A DNA stretch of 64,000 bases from the NCBI GenBank assembly GCA_035550655.1, contig DASZOU010000029.1, positions 12,456 to 76,455 of the forward strand, given 5' to 3'. The position numbers and the translations under genes are program-made. Positions 36,371-44,756 of the stretch are shown piece by piece. Within the stretch, counting starts at the first letter, position 1, and each line of letters begins with the position of its first letter. The notes under the pieces were generated by a model, which made no database searches, had not been told where the DNA came from, and was given only the letters and a program-made list of their open reading frames with translations. Source of the stretch: DASZTV01 sp035550655. Its GTDB lineage: Bacteria; Actinomycetota; Actinomycetes; JAFAQI01.

Positions 36371-38749
36371 GTGTTCGCAACGGCGCGGCGCAGCACTGGC
36401 CGGCTTCGAACCTCGGGTGTGAGGGCGCTGCTGGCCGCCGTCGTGCTCTCGGCGAGCGTCGCGGTGTGGTTCGCCGCGGGCTGGGGCGGAACAACGGTGG
36501 TCCGGTGGGCTGACGACCTCCTGCTGGGCGCCGCCTCGGCTGGTGCTGCCGCATGTTGCTGGCGCGTGGCGCGAACAGCCGGCGAGGCCCGGCGCTCGTG
36601 GCAGCTGATCGGAGCAGGTGCGGCGGCGTGGACCGCGGGACAAGTCGTCTGGACCGTCCACGACGCGGCGTTCGGCGGACCCACCCCGATGCCGTACTAC
36701 GACGATCTGGGGTACCTCGCCCTGCCCCTAATGGCACTTGTTGCGCTGGTGCGGATGCCGAGCGCGGCGAACGAGCTGGCGCGGTGGCGGTGGGGACTGG
36801 ATGCCGCGATCGTGACGATCTCGATGTTCCTGCTGGTGTTCTCGCCGATCATCGAACCGACCATCCACACCGACGCCTCGTTGCGCAGCATTGCGGTCGC
36901 TGTCGTGTTTCCGGTCATCGACGTGCTGCTGTTGTCCGCAGTGGTCCTGGGTTTCGCCTACCGCCGAGCCGGGCGCGGCCGATTGCTCGCCGTCGCGATT
37001 GCGTTGGGCTGGCTGGCAGTCGCCGACACGTCTTTCAGCTTCCTGGACATCACGGGCCACTATCACCCAGGAGCGCTCTGCGACGCCGCATACTTCGCGG
37101 CGTTCGCCTTGCTCACCGCTGCGACCTTCGTTGAGCAGGGAACACCGCGTGCTGCCGCGTCCCTTGCCGTCCCCGAACAAGTGCGAGTGGTTCTGCCCTA
37201 CGTGCCGTTCGCGGCTGCTGGCTGCGTTCTGCTCGTGCGAGACCTGATGGGCCAGGGCGTGGACAGCGTCGACCTGGTGCTCGGAGCCGTCGTGACGGCG
37301 TGCATGCTGGCCCGGCAGGCGCTCGTGCTGTCGGAGAACCAGCGTCTGCTGTGCACGGTACGACGGCAACACGAGGAGCTGTTGCGATCGGCAATGACGG
37401 ACTCGCTCACCGGGCTGGTCAATCGGGCGGTGTTCAACGACCGCGCGACCCATGCGACCTTGTTGCACGCCAGGGACATGAGGAAGGTCTCGCTTGCCTG
37501 GATCGACCTCGACGACTTCAAGCTCGTCAATGACACGTGCGGGCATGCCGCCGGTGACCAGCTCCTCGTGACTGTGGGCGAGCGGCTGCGCGGTGCGATG
37601 CGAATGGGGGACACCGTCGCGCGGCTGGGCGGCGACGAGTTCGCCGTGCTCATCGAGGACGGTAGCGATCCCACATTGGTCGCGGAGCGGATCTGCAGTG
37701 AGTTGCGGCGGCCCTTCGTGATCGACGGTGCGTTGCACACTGTCACGGCAAGCGTCGGCGTCGCGATCTTGGAGCCCGGCGACGTGCCCCTGGACCCCGC
37801 CGAGCTGCTGAGCCGTGCTGACGTTGCGATGTACGAGGCGAAGAAGGCCGGCAAGAACCGCGTGGCGGTCTACGGCCCGGGGATGACACTTCCGGGGACC
37901 GAGGACGCGATGCTGCGGGACCCGTTGCGCCGTGCCATCGACGCGAGGGACATCGGCGTCGTCTTCCAGCCGTTGGTCAGCGCAGCGGATGGAACCTTGC
38001 GTGGTTTCGAGGCCCTCGCGCGGTGGACCCATCGCGGGAGACCGATTGCTCCGGAAGAGTTCGTAGCCTTGGCCGAGCGCGCGGGCCTCGGGTGCGCGCT
38101 CGGAGACTGCATCATCGACCGCACGCTCGGCGAGGCGAGCGCGTGGTTGCGGGCACGAGAAGGAATCGTCATCGGTGTCAACCTGGCTCCCAGCCAGGTG
38201 AACGATGCCGCCTTCCCTGGCCGGCTGAGAGCCATGCTCGAGCGGCATCGTGTCGGCTGCGACCGGTTGGTGCTCGAGATCACCGAGGCCGCACTGCTCA
38301 CCGAGTCGAGTCAGCCCGTGGCGACGGTCCATCAGCTCGCAGCTATGGGGATCCGGCTCTCTCTCGATGACTTCGGTACGGGCTACTCCTCCCTTGCGCA
38401 CCTTCGCCGGTTCCCGCTGGCGTCGGTGAAGATCGACCGTACGTTCGTCGAGGCGGTGGACACGGCGGCGCAGCCACGTGCGTTCATCGCGGCCGTGATC
38501 CGCCTCGGGCATGACCTCGGTCTCGACGTAATCGTCGAGGGCATCGAGTCGCCGGGACAGCTCGCGGTGGTCCGTGATCTCGGCGCGACCTACGTGCAGG
38601 GATTCCTCATCGACCGGCCGCGTCCGGAGGCTGAGATCGATCTGTGGCGGGACTGGTCTGCGCTGTTTGCCCAGTTGTCGCCTGTGGTGCCGACGCCCAG
38701 GCACAGTTTGGAGCGCCACGCCAATCTGGCAGGAGGCGCGGGCGGCTGA
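36371..38749 (+). CDS. Membrane GGDEF-EAL cyclic-di-GMP enzyme
   Basis: 792 residues: about eight hydrophobic helices in an N-terminal sensor region (about 17-320), then GGDEF (about 340-495) and EAL (about 520-765). The synthase site RLGGDEF is intact, with an inhibitory RxxD (RMGD) exactly five residues before it. The EAL set is also intact: FEALARW, GVNLAPSQ, LEITEAAL, SLDDFGTGYSSL, VKIDRTF, VEGIES. Both activities are possible; the net direction cannot be told. GTG at 36371, or GTG at 36419 at the first membrane helix. 123 bases separate it from the divergent amine oxidase. Confidence 0.9.
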   Translation: MFATARRSTGRLRTSGVRALLAAVVLSASVAVWFAAGWGGTTVVRWADDLLLGAASAGAAACCWRVARTAGEARRSWQLIGAGAAAWTAGQVVWTVHDAAFGGPTPMPYYDDLGYLALPLMALVALVRMPSAANELARWRWGLDAAIVTISMFLLVFSPIIEPTIHTDASLRSIAVAVVFPVIDVLLLSAVVLGFAYRRAGRGRLLAVAIALGWLAVADTSFSFLDITGHYHPGALCDAAYFAAFALLTAATFVEQGTPRAAASLAVPEQVRVVLPYVPFAAAGCVLLVRDLMGQGVDSVDLVLGAVVTACMLARQALVLSENQRLLCTVRRQHEELLRSAMTDSLTGLVNRAVFNDRATHATLLHARDMRKVSLAWIDLDDFKLVNDTCGHAAGDQLLVTVGERLRGAMRMGDTVARLGGDEFAVLIEDGSDPTLVAERICSELRRPFVIDGALHTVTASVGVAILEPGDVPLDPAELLSRADVAMYEAKKAGKNRVAVYGPGMTLPGTEDAMLRDPLRRAIDARDIGVVFQPLVSAADGTLRGFEALARWTHRGRPIAPEEFVALAERAGLGCALGDCIIDRTLGEASAWLRAREGIVIGVNLAPSQVNDAAFPGRLRAMLERHRVGCDRLVLEITEAALLTESSQPVATVHQLAAMGIRLSLDDFGTGYSSLAHLRRFPLASVKIDRTFVEAVDTAAQPRAFIAAVIRLGHDLGLDVIVEGIESPGQLAVVRDLGATYVQGFLIDRPRPEAEIDLWRDWSALFAQLSPVVPTPRHSLERHANLAGGAGG

Positions 38750-38764
38750 GCCGAATCAGTCTCG

Positions 38765-40945
38765 GTGCGCCGGATGCTGGTGGGGGTTGTCGGCGTGGCG
38801 CTGCTCGCCGGCTCGGTGCCCGCGATCGCCGCGCCGACGCCGCCCGACGACGCGCTGCACACCTACCGCGTCGGGTCTGCCTACGTCAGCGTCGCGGCGA
38901 ACCACGCCGAGATCGGGGACGGCCTGATCACGCGTACCTGGTCGATCGACGGGGGATCGGTCGAGACGACCAGCTTGGTCGGGCCTGGCGGCCGCCAATG
39001 GGCGACGAGCGGTCCGGATTTCACGATCGGCGTCGCGGGCGTCCAGACCTCGTCGACCGATGGTTGGGCGCTGTCCTACGTTCACGGCTTCGGTACCGGG
39101 CCGAGGGTGGAGCTCGAGTTCCGCTTCACTCCGGTCGACCCGGCCCTGCCGTCCGGCATCACGTTGACGCGCGACATCTTTCTCGCCCCGGGCGAGTCGA
39201 CGATGAAGATCGTCTCGACGCTGTACTCGGCCGCTGTGCCACTGCGGATCCCCAGCTACACCCTCGATGAGGTCACGCCGCGGCGGTCAGGGCTGCCGCA
39301 GGAGGTGATCCGCTACCGCGAGGGCTCGGACTGGCGCAACGACTTCCGCGTCGTCAGCCACCCGAAGAGCGGCTTCGACCAAGAGGGCGAGACGCTTCGG
39401 GTCGGCAAAGCCAGCGGCTTCTTCTTGGTGAGCCAGCGACGTGGTGGGCTCGCCAGCCGCGCCCAACACACGGCGGCGGGCGCGGACACGGTGGGCGTCG
39501 ACTGGGCGCGGGACCTCTTCGACGCGGGACCGCTACTGACCGACCCACCTAACTACAACACGATCGGAAACCCCGCCTACCCGGTGCCGCTGCGCGGGCG
39601 GCTGGTCCCACCGGCAAGTGGCCTCTACCTGGGCACTGCCTACACCGGCGTGTACGCCGGCCCGCGCGGCGAGGGCGAGAACAGCGCGGCGGCGGCGTTC
39701 GTTCCCGCCTTCCCTTGGCACGTCGACCGGACCATCGGCGCCAACTCCTTCCACCCGTGGGAGCACGGCGCCGGGATGGCCGATCTGAACCTGCGCAAGC
39801 AGATCGACGCCGCGGCGAAGCTCGGCGTCGAGCGCTACATGCTCGACGACCAGTGGCAGGGCGGACCGGGTGGGGAGTCCGGCGACTGGCGTTTCGACCC
39901 GCAGCGCTTTCCCGACCGCAACCACGACGGCGTACCGGACTTCATCAGCTACCTGCACCACAAGGGCATGCAGCTCGGGCTGTGGATGTCCCCGGTGGAG
40001 TTCAACATGAAGTCCGTCACCTACGCCCATCACCCGGCGTGGGCCTGCGCGCCGGTGGGGGACGTGACGGCGCAGGATCCTGACGATGCCGGACTCGGCG
40101 TGTGGGACGTCACCAACCCTGGCTTCCAGAACTACCTGATCCATGTGATCGGCCGGCTCGTGAAGAGCTATGACGTGCGCGAGTTCAAGTTCGACTTCAT
40201 GGCTTGGCTGGACTGCCCGCCGCACGACTACGCCGACTACGAAGACGCGTTCGTGTCGATGCTCAAGCGCATGGAGAACCGCCACCCGCACGTGACGTTC
40301 GAGCTCGACGAGACCAACGACCAGCGTCTCTGGCCGTTCGAGTCCGAGGCGCGCGGGCCGTCGTGGTTCGACAACAACCATGACCATCACATCAGCCAGG
40401 TCTCCGAGCTGCTGCACGACCTGTGGTCCGCGGCGCCGTGGCTGCCGACCCAGACCCTCGGCATCGGCAGCTTCGACAGTGAGGCGATCGCCGAGAAGCG
40501 CACCGCCAGCTTCCTCATGCCGCTGGCGCTGCTGTCTCACATCACGTTCTGGACCGACTTCACCAAGCTGACGGCGTCGCAACAGCGCACGATCCGCTGG
40601 TGGAACCACTGGTACGCCGGCCACCGCGGCGGGTTCGGCACGCTCGACTACGAGCTGACGACGGCAGACCCCGCCAGCCGCAAGAACTGGCTGGTGCTCG
40701 AGCCGTCACACGACGGCGACGCCTACATCTTCGCGTTTCGTCAGGCCACGCGCTCGTCGACCATTCGCGTCCACGTCCAAGGTCTGGACCCGCATGCGCA
40801 TTACGTGGTCAGCGACGCGCGAACCGAGCGGGTCCTCGCCCAGGACGCCGGCCACGCGCTGCAGCGCGGGCTGACGATCCATGCACCAACGCAGTACTCA
40901 GCCCGGGTGCTGCGGCTGGTCAAGGTCGCGGTTCCCGAGCAGTAA
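38765..40945 (+). CDS. Secreted alpha-galactosidase-like glycoside hydrolase (clan GH-D)
   Basis: 726 residues with a classic signal peptide (MRRMLVGVVGVALLAGSVPAIAAP). A beta-rich N-terminal domain precedes a TIM barrel with ERYMLDDQWQ, GLWMSPVEFN and the nucleophile-type motif EFKFDFMAWLDC (K-x-D), typical of GH36-like melibiases. ELDETND follows on a later strand. A small beta domain ends the protein. The exact sugar linkage cannot be read from sequence. It is 15 bases after the GGDEF-EAL gene and overlaps the convergent PAP2 gene by 48 bases. Confidence 0.8.
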   Translation: MRRMLVGVVGVALLAGSVPAIAAPTPPDDALHTYRVGSAYVSVAANHAEIGDGLITRTWSIDGGSVETTSLVGPGGRQWATSGPDFTIGVAGVQTSSTDGWALSYVHGFGTGPRVELEFRFTPVDPALPSGITLTRDIFLAPGESTMKIVSTLYSAAVPLRIPSYTLDEVTPRRSGLPQEVIRYREGSDWRNDFRVVSHPKSGFDQEGETLRVGKASGFFLVSQRRGGLASRAQHTAAGADTVGVDWARDLFDAGPLLTDPPNYNTIGNPAYPVPLRGRLVPPASGLYLGTAYTGVYAGPRGEGENSAAAAFVPAFPWHVDRTIGANSFHPWEHGAGMADLNLRKQIDAAAKLGVERYMLDDQWQGGPGGESGDWRFDPQRFPDRNHDGVPDFISYLHHKGMQLGLWMSPVEFNMKSVTYAHHPAWACAPVGDVTAQDPDDAGLGVWDVTNPGFQNYLIHVIGRLVKSYDVREFKFDFMAWLDCPPHDYADYEDAFVSMLKRMENRHPHVTFELDETNDQRLWPFESEARGPSWFDNNHDHHISQVSELLHDLWSAAPWLPTQTLGIGSFDSEAIAEKRTASFLMPLALLSHITFWTDFTKLTASQQRTIRWWNHWYAGHRGGFGTLDYELTTADPASRKNWLVLEPSHDGDAYIFAFRQATRSSTIRVHVQGLDPHAHYVVSDARTERVLAQDAGHALQRGLTIHAPTQYSARVLRLVKVAVPEQ

Positions 40946-41809
40946 CAGCAAGGCGATCAGCAGCACCACGACGACGAACACGGTGAGGTTGACACTGAAC
41001 CGGTAGGCGTCGTTGAGCACTGCGGCGGCAGGCGGCGCCGCCGAGTCCCTGGTCCGGACCAGCGCTCGCAAAGCGTGGCCCGCCGCGACGGCGGTCAGGA
41101 GCGCCGAGACGATGCCGACGACGCCGAGGATCGGGTACGCCACCCAGTGAGCGGTACGCCGTCCGGTCCCCATTGGGCGCCGCCAGGCGAGCAGCGCGGC
41201 GACGACGGCGACCGTCGAGAACGCGAGCAGCGATGCGCCGATCGCATCGCTCGGTCGGTGCCAGCCCGCCGTCTGGACATCGGCGGCAACGACCCACGAG
41301 TACGACCCGGCCAGGATCGCCGTGACGCCGCGAATGGCCGGCGGGCTCAGCACGACCAACGCCATCGCACAGGCGATCGCCGTCGCAGTGTGACCACTCG
41401 GGAACGTGTTGTTGCGGCGAATCACGTCGGAGGCGACCAGCAGAGGCCGGGTCAGGATCGAGTTCTTCGCCACGTCCGTACCCACGACCGCGAGGAGCGC
41501 CGCAAGCGCCATCGCCACGCCCGCCCGCGGGCGCCGCCGCGCGACGCCGAGAGTGGCGATGGCGACGAGTACCACCGCGAACGTGCCGGCCCGGATGTGC
41601 TCGAGAAAGAAGTAGTCGTGCACGCGGGAGGACTGCGACTGCTGCTGAGAGCCGATCAGAGCGGCGTTGTCGAACCGCTGGCCGAGCCGCGTTCGCACCA
41701 TCAGCAGGTATCCGACGGCCGCCAGCACGACGGCCGCCGCTGCCGCGATCAGAAGCCGACCGGCGACTCGCCTCCCGGCCTCAGCCTCGACGGCGTCGTC
41801 GCTCACCAC
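40898..41809 (-). CDS. PAP2 family membrane phosphatase
   Basis: 303-residue membrane protein with about seven hydrophobic segments. The acid phosphatase motifs are present: KNSILTRP (K-x6-RP), NTFPSGHT and GWHRPSDAIGA (H-x3-D). PAP2 membrane enzymes remove phosphate from lipids such as phosphatidate or polyprenyl diphosphates; the substrate here is unknown. GTG at 41809, with a second GTG at 41806 that forms a GTGA overlap with the upstream stop. It is the last gene of a coupled minus-strand group. Confidence 0.85.
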   Translation of the reverse strand: MVSDDAVEAEAGRRVAGRLLIAAAAAVVLAAVGYLLMVRTRLGQRFDNAALIGSQQQSQSSRVHDYFFLEHIRAGTFAVVLVAIATLGVARRRPRAGVAMALAALLAVVGTDVAKNSILTRPLLVASDVIRRNNTFPSGHTATAIACAMALVVLSPPAIRGVTAILAGSYSWVVAADVQTAGWHRPSDAIGASLLAFSTVAVVAALLAWRRPMGTGRRTAHWVAYPILGVVGIVSALLTAVAAGHALRALVRTRDSAAPPAAAVLNDAYRFSVNLTVFVVVVLLIALLLLLGNRDLDQPQHPG

Positions 41810-42117
41810 CGCCGCGGCGGCCGCCGGTCATGAAGCGACTCGCCCTCCTTCAGGGGCGGGACCTCCGCGGGCAGCTCGATAGGCGGCTCGTAGCCGGGAT
41901 TACGAACCTTCTTCCAGACGTCGCGCATCACGAGCGGGAAGAGCACGAACAGCAGGGGAATCCCGCCGAGGTACAGGGACACGTAGATCCAGCCTGCTGT
42001 GATCGCTTTCCATGTCGGATACACCGCGATCACGAGACACACGATCGTCCAGAGCACCCGGCCGACTGGTCCGAAGCTCACCGTCGACCTGCGCCAGCGC
42101 GAGGTGGGCCGGTTCAC
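41803..42117 (-). CDS. Small membrane protein of unknown function
   Basis: 104 residues with two membrane segments (about 18-36 and 45-65: VLWTIVCLVIAVYPTW and YLGGIPLLFVLFPLVM), a basic stretch (RDVWKKVRNPGYEPP) and a polar tail. Not recognised. GTG at 42117 overlaps the stop of the upstream F420-type gene (GTGA). Its own stop overlaps the start of PAP2, so it is coupled on both sides. Confidence 0.7.
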   Translation of the reverse strand: MNRPTSRWRRSTVSFGPVGRVLWTIVCLVIAVYPTWKAITAGWIYVSLYLGGIPLLFVLFPLVMRDVWKKVRNPGYEPPIELPAEVPPLKEGESLHDRRPPRRW

Positions 42118-42554
42118 TCCCGTTCGAGCACGAAAACCGGGATCAGCCGATCCGTCCAGGACTGGTACGCCGCGTAGTCCGGGTAGGCCGCCACACCGCG
42201 CTCCCACCACTCGGCGCGTTCCTCGCCCGTGACCTCGCGTGCGATCATGTCCCACTTGTCCGAGCCGTCTTGCAGCTCGACGTGCGGATCGGCCCGCAGG
42301 TTGCTGACCCAGGCAGGATCCTTCGGGTCACCGCCCTTGGAGCCGATGATCGCGTACTTACCCTCGTGCTCGACCCGCATGATCCCGTTCTTGCGCAGCT
42401 TTCCGGTCTTCGCGCCCCGGCAGGTGAGGATCACGACCGGATACTGGGTGTCGAACAGGTTCGGGGCCTCTTTGCCCCCCGAGCGCTCGTAGGCCTCCAC
42501 CTGTTCGCGGACCCAGTCCCAGGAGCTCGGCTCGTACTCGCCTTGCAGGGGCAT
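42114..42554 (-). CDS. Deazaflavin (F420)-dependent reductase, Ddn/FDOR-A type
   Basis: 146 residues of the split-beta-barrel family that includes mycobacterial Ddn. Seen are PVVILTCRGAKTGKLRKNGIMRV, YAIIGSKGGDPKDPAW and NLRADPHVELQDG, the family core. Relatives reduce quinones or xenobiotics with F420H2 and associate with membranes. The ATG overlaps the stop of the aldo/keto reductase by one base, and the stop overlaps the next GTG. Confidence 0.9.
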   Translation of the reverse strand: MPLQGEYEPSSWDWVREQVEAYERSGGKEAPNLFDTQYPVVILTCRGAKTGKLRKNGIMRVEHEGKYAIIGSKGGDPKDPAWVSNLRADPHVELQDGSDKWDMIAREVTGEERAEWWERGVAAYPDYAAYQSWTDRLIPVFVLERE

Positions 42555-43570
42555 CAGCGGTTCACCGGCCGGGTTCTCGGCGACTGCCGCTCGGTGTGGG
42601 ACGGATCGTTGATGACCACGTCGCCGAGCGCTTCGTCAATCGCCTTCATGACGTCGCTGTCGAGCACGACACCCGCGGCGACGACGTTGTCCACGATCTG
42701 CTCGGGGCGCGACGCGCCGATGATCGCGCTGGAGACGTTGGGATTCTGCAACACCCACGCGACTGCCAGCTGCGCCATCGACAGCCCAGCGTCGGCTGCG
42801 ATCGGTACGAGACGCTGAACCGCTTCGAGCACCGAGTCCTGCAGCCAGTGCTTGACGTTGCTGGCGCCTCCGGTCTCGTCGGTCGCGCGGGTTCCCTCCG
42901 GCACCGGCTCGCCGGGCTTGTACTTGCCGGTGAGCACGCCCTGCGCGATCGGCGACCACACGATCTGACCGATCCCGAGCTCCTCGCTGGTCGGCACGAC
43001 CTTCGCCTCGATGACCCGCCACAGCATCGAGTACTGCGGCTGGTTCGATACGAACGGGATCTTCAGCTCGGTCGCGAGCGCGTGGCCGGCGCGCAGCTGT
43101 TCGGCGGTCCACTCGGAGACGCCGATGTAGTGGACCTTGCCGCTGTGCACCAGGTCGGCGAATGCCGACATCGTCTCCTCGAGCGGAGTCTCGTAGTCGT
43201 AGCGGTGCGCCTGGTAGAGGTCGATGTGGTCGGTCTGCAGCCGGGTCAGGGAGGCGGCGCAGGACTCCATGATGTGTTTGCGCGACAGCCCGGAGTCGTT
43301 CGGGCCGCCGGGCCCGGTCGGGGCGTAGACCTTCGTGAAGATCTCCAGCGACTCGCGGCGCTCGCCCTTCAGCGCCTTGCCGAGCACCGTCTCTGCCTTC
43401 GTGTTGGCGTAGACGTCGGCGGTGTCGAACGTCGTGATGCCGGACTCGATCGCCTGCTTCACGCACGCGATGGCCTGCTTTTCCTCGACCTGTGAGCCGT
43501 GCGTGATCCAGTTGCCGTACGAGATCGCCGAGACCTTGAGCCCGGATGTGCCGAGTCGCCGAAACTCCAT
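42554..43570 (-). CDS. Aldo/keto reductase, Kv-beta-like
   Basis: 338-residue NADPH-dependent TIM-barrel oxidoreductase. The tetrad is visible: Asp and Tyr in FDTADVYANTKAE, Lys in IFTKVY and His in LYQAHRYD. The C-terminal AIIGASRPEQIVDN region binds NADP. It is first in the overlapping group AKR, F420-type reductase, membrane protein, PAP2. GAAGG stands just before the ATG. A second, unrelated AKR lies at 54058. Confidence 0.9.
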   Translation of the reverse strand: MEFRRLGTSGLKVSAISYGNWITHGSQVEEKQAIACVKQAIESGITTFDTADVYANTKAETVLGKALKGERRESLEIFTKVYAPTGPGGPNDSGLSRKHIMESCAASLTRLQTDHIDLYQAHRYDYETPLEETMSAFADLVHSGKVHYIGVSEWTAEQLRAGHALATELKIPFVSNQPQYSMLWRVIEAKVVPTSEELGIGQIVWSPIAQGVLTGKYKPGEPVPEGTRATDETGGASNVKHWLQDSVLEAVQRLVPIAADAGLSMAQLAVAWVLQNPNVSSAIIGASRPEQIVDNVVAAGVVLDSDVMKAIDEALGDVVINDPSHTERQSPRTRPVNR

Positions 43571-43574
43571 GCCT

Positions 43575-44072
43575 TCAGACGCTACCCATGGCCGAGTCGA
43601 TGCAGGCGCGCAGTGCCTCGTCGTCGGGCTCGACGAGCGGGCGGAACCGGCCGAGCACGCTGCCGTCGCGGCCGACCACGAACTTCTCGAAGTTCCACTG
43701 GATGTCGCCGGCCTTGCCCTCGGTGTCGTGCGCAGCGGTCAGTACGTCGTACACGGCGTCCCGCCCGTCGCCGTTGACCTCGACCTTCGCGGTCATCGGG
43801 AAGCTCACTCCGTACGTCGTGGAGCAGAACGTCGCGATCTCCTCCGAGCTCCCCGGCTCTTGGGCGCCGAACTGGTTGCAGGGGAAGCCGACCACGGTGA
43901 AGCCGTCGCCGCCGATCTCCTGCTGGAGCGCTTCGAGCTTCTCGTACTGCGGTGTCAGGCCACATCGGCTCGCCACGTTGACGACGAGTGCGACGCGGTG
44001 GCCGGTCAGCTCGCCGAACGTCGTCGGATCGCCCGACAAGGTGGTCACCGGCAGGTCACGAAGGTTGGTCAT
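43575..44072 (-). CDS. Glutathione peroxidase family thiol peroxidase
   Basis: 165 residues of the GPx family, cysteine type: NVASRCGLTPQYEKLE carries the peroxidatic Cys (about residue 37), FPCNQFGAQEPG the second motif and WNFEKFVVGRDG the Trp-Asn motif. In an actinobacterium without glutathione the reductant is probably thioredoxin or mycoredoxin. It stands alone, five bases before the AKR gene, on the same strand. Confidence 0.93.
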   Translation of the reverse strand: MTNLRDLPVTTLSGDPTTFGELTGHRVALVVNVASRCGLTPQYEKLEALQQEIGGDGFTVVGFPCNQFGAQEPGSSEEIATFCSTTYGVSFPMTAKVEVNGDGRDAVYDVLTAAHDTEGKAGDIQWNFEKFVVGRDGSVLGRFRPLVEPDDEALRACIDSAMGSV

Positions 44073-44093
44073 GTCCCGATCTTGCCAGGGCGC

Positions 44094-44756
44094 TCAGCTG
44101 GTCGAGAAGCGGATGTCGAGCATCCGGTCCGCGGGGACCGCGCGGGTCAGGCGCAGGAGCGAGGCTTCCCGATGCAGCCAGCGTGACTCGGCGGCCAGCC
44201 GCGCTGCCGCGTCGTACTGCTCGAGGAAGCCCTGGCGGTCACCCAGATCGGCCAGAACGGTCGCCGCGACCACGTAGGACAGCAGCCGGGGATCGTCGGG
44301 CAGCTCAGGAGTGTCGATCGTCGCGCCGCGTAGCGCTGCCAGCTGCGCGCGATATCGGGTGTATTGCTGCTGCACGATCGGCACGAGTGCGGCGGCGTCG
44401 CCTGGAAGCTCCGGCAGCCACTCCACGCCCGCGCGTAGGTACGGCAATCCCTCGTCCAGGTCGAGCAGCCGGAACCGTCGGGTTCCGATCGTCTCCAGCT
44501 CGTAGGTGCCGTCGTCGCCCGGGTGGGTCGTGGCGACCTGCGCGAGGCACCCGATTTCGTAGAGCGCGCGCACGCCGTCGGCCCCCACCTCGCGGCCGGC
44601 TTTGATGGCGATCACCCCGAAGTGCCGTTCCGCCGCCGGCAGCTCGAGCAGATCGGCGACGAGACGCCGGTAGCGCGGCTCGAACACGTGCAGCGGCAGC
44701 GGCGCGCCCGGCAGCAGCACGGTCCCGAGCGGGAACAGCGCGATCAGGTCTGCCAT
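44094..44756 (-). CDS. LON substrate-binding domain protein
   Basis: 220 residues matching the N-terminal domain of Lon protease without ATPase or protease parts: ALFPLGTVLLPGAPLPLHVFEPRYRRLV, FGVIAIKAG and TIGTRRFRLLD. Function of such stand-alone domains is unknown. The start overlaps the end of the HAD phosphatase gene by 13 bases. Confidence 0.85.
   Translation of the reverse strand: MADLIALFPLGTVLLPGAPLPLHVFEPRYRRLVADLLELPAAERHFGVIAIKAGREVGADGVRALYEIGCLAQVATTHPGDDGTYELETIGTRRFRLLDLDEGLPYLRAGVEWLPELPGDAAALVPIVQQQYTRYRAQLAALRGATIDTPELPDDPRLLSYVVAATVLADLGDRQGFLEQYDAAARLAAESRWLHREASLLRLTRAVPADRMLDIRFSTS

Noticed and set aside
44680..44695. LexA-like half-site in the LON-domain gene (CTCGAACACGTGCAG)
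   Set aside because: The left half matches but the right half GTTCGA is missing, and it lies inside a coding region without a promoter.
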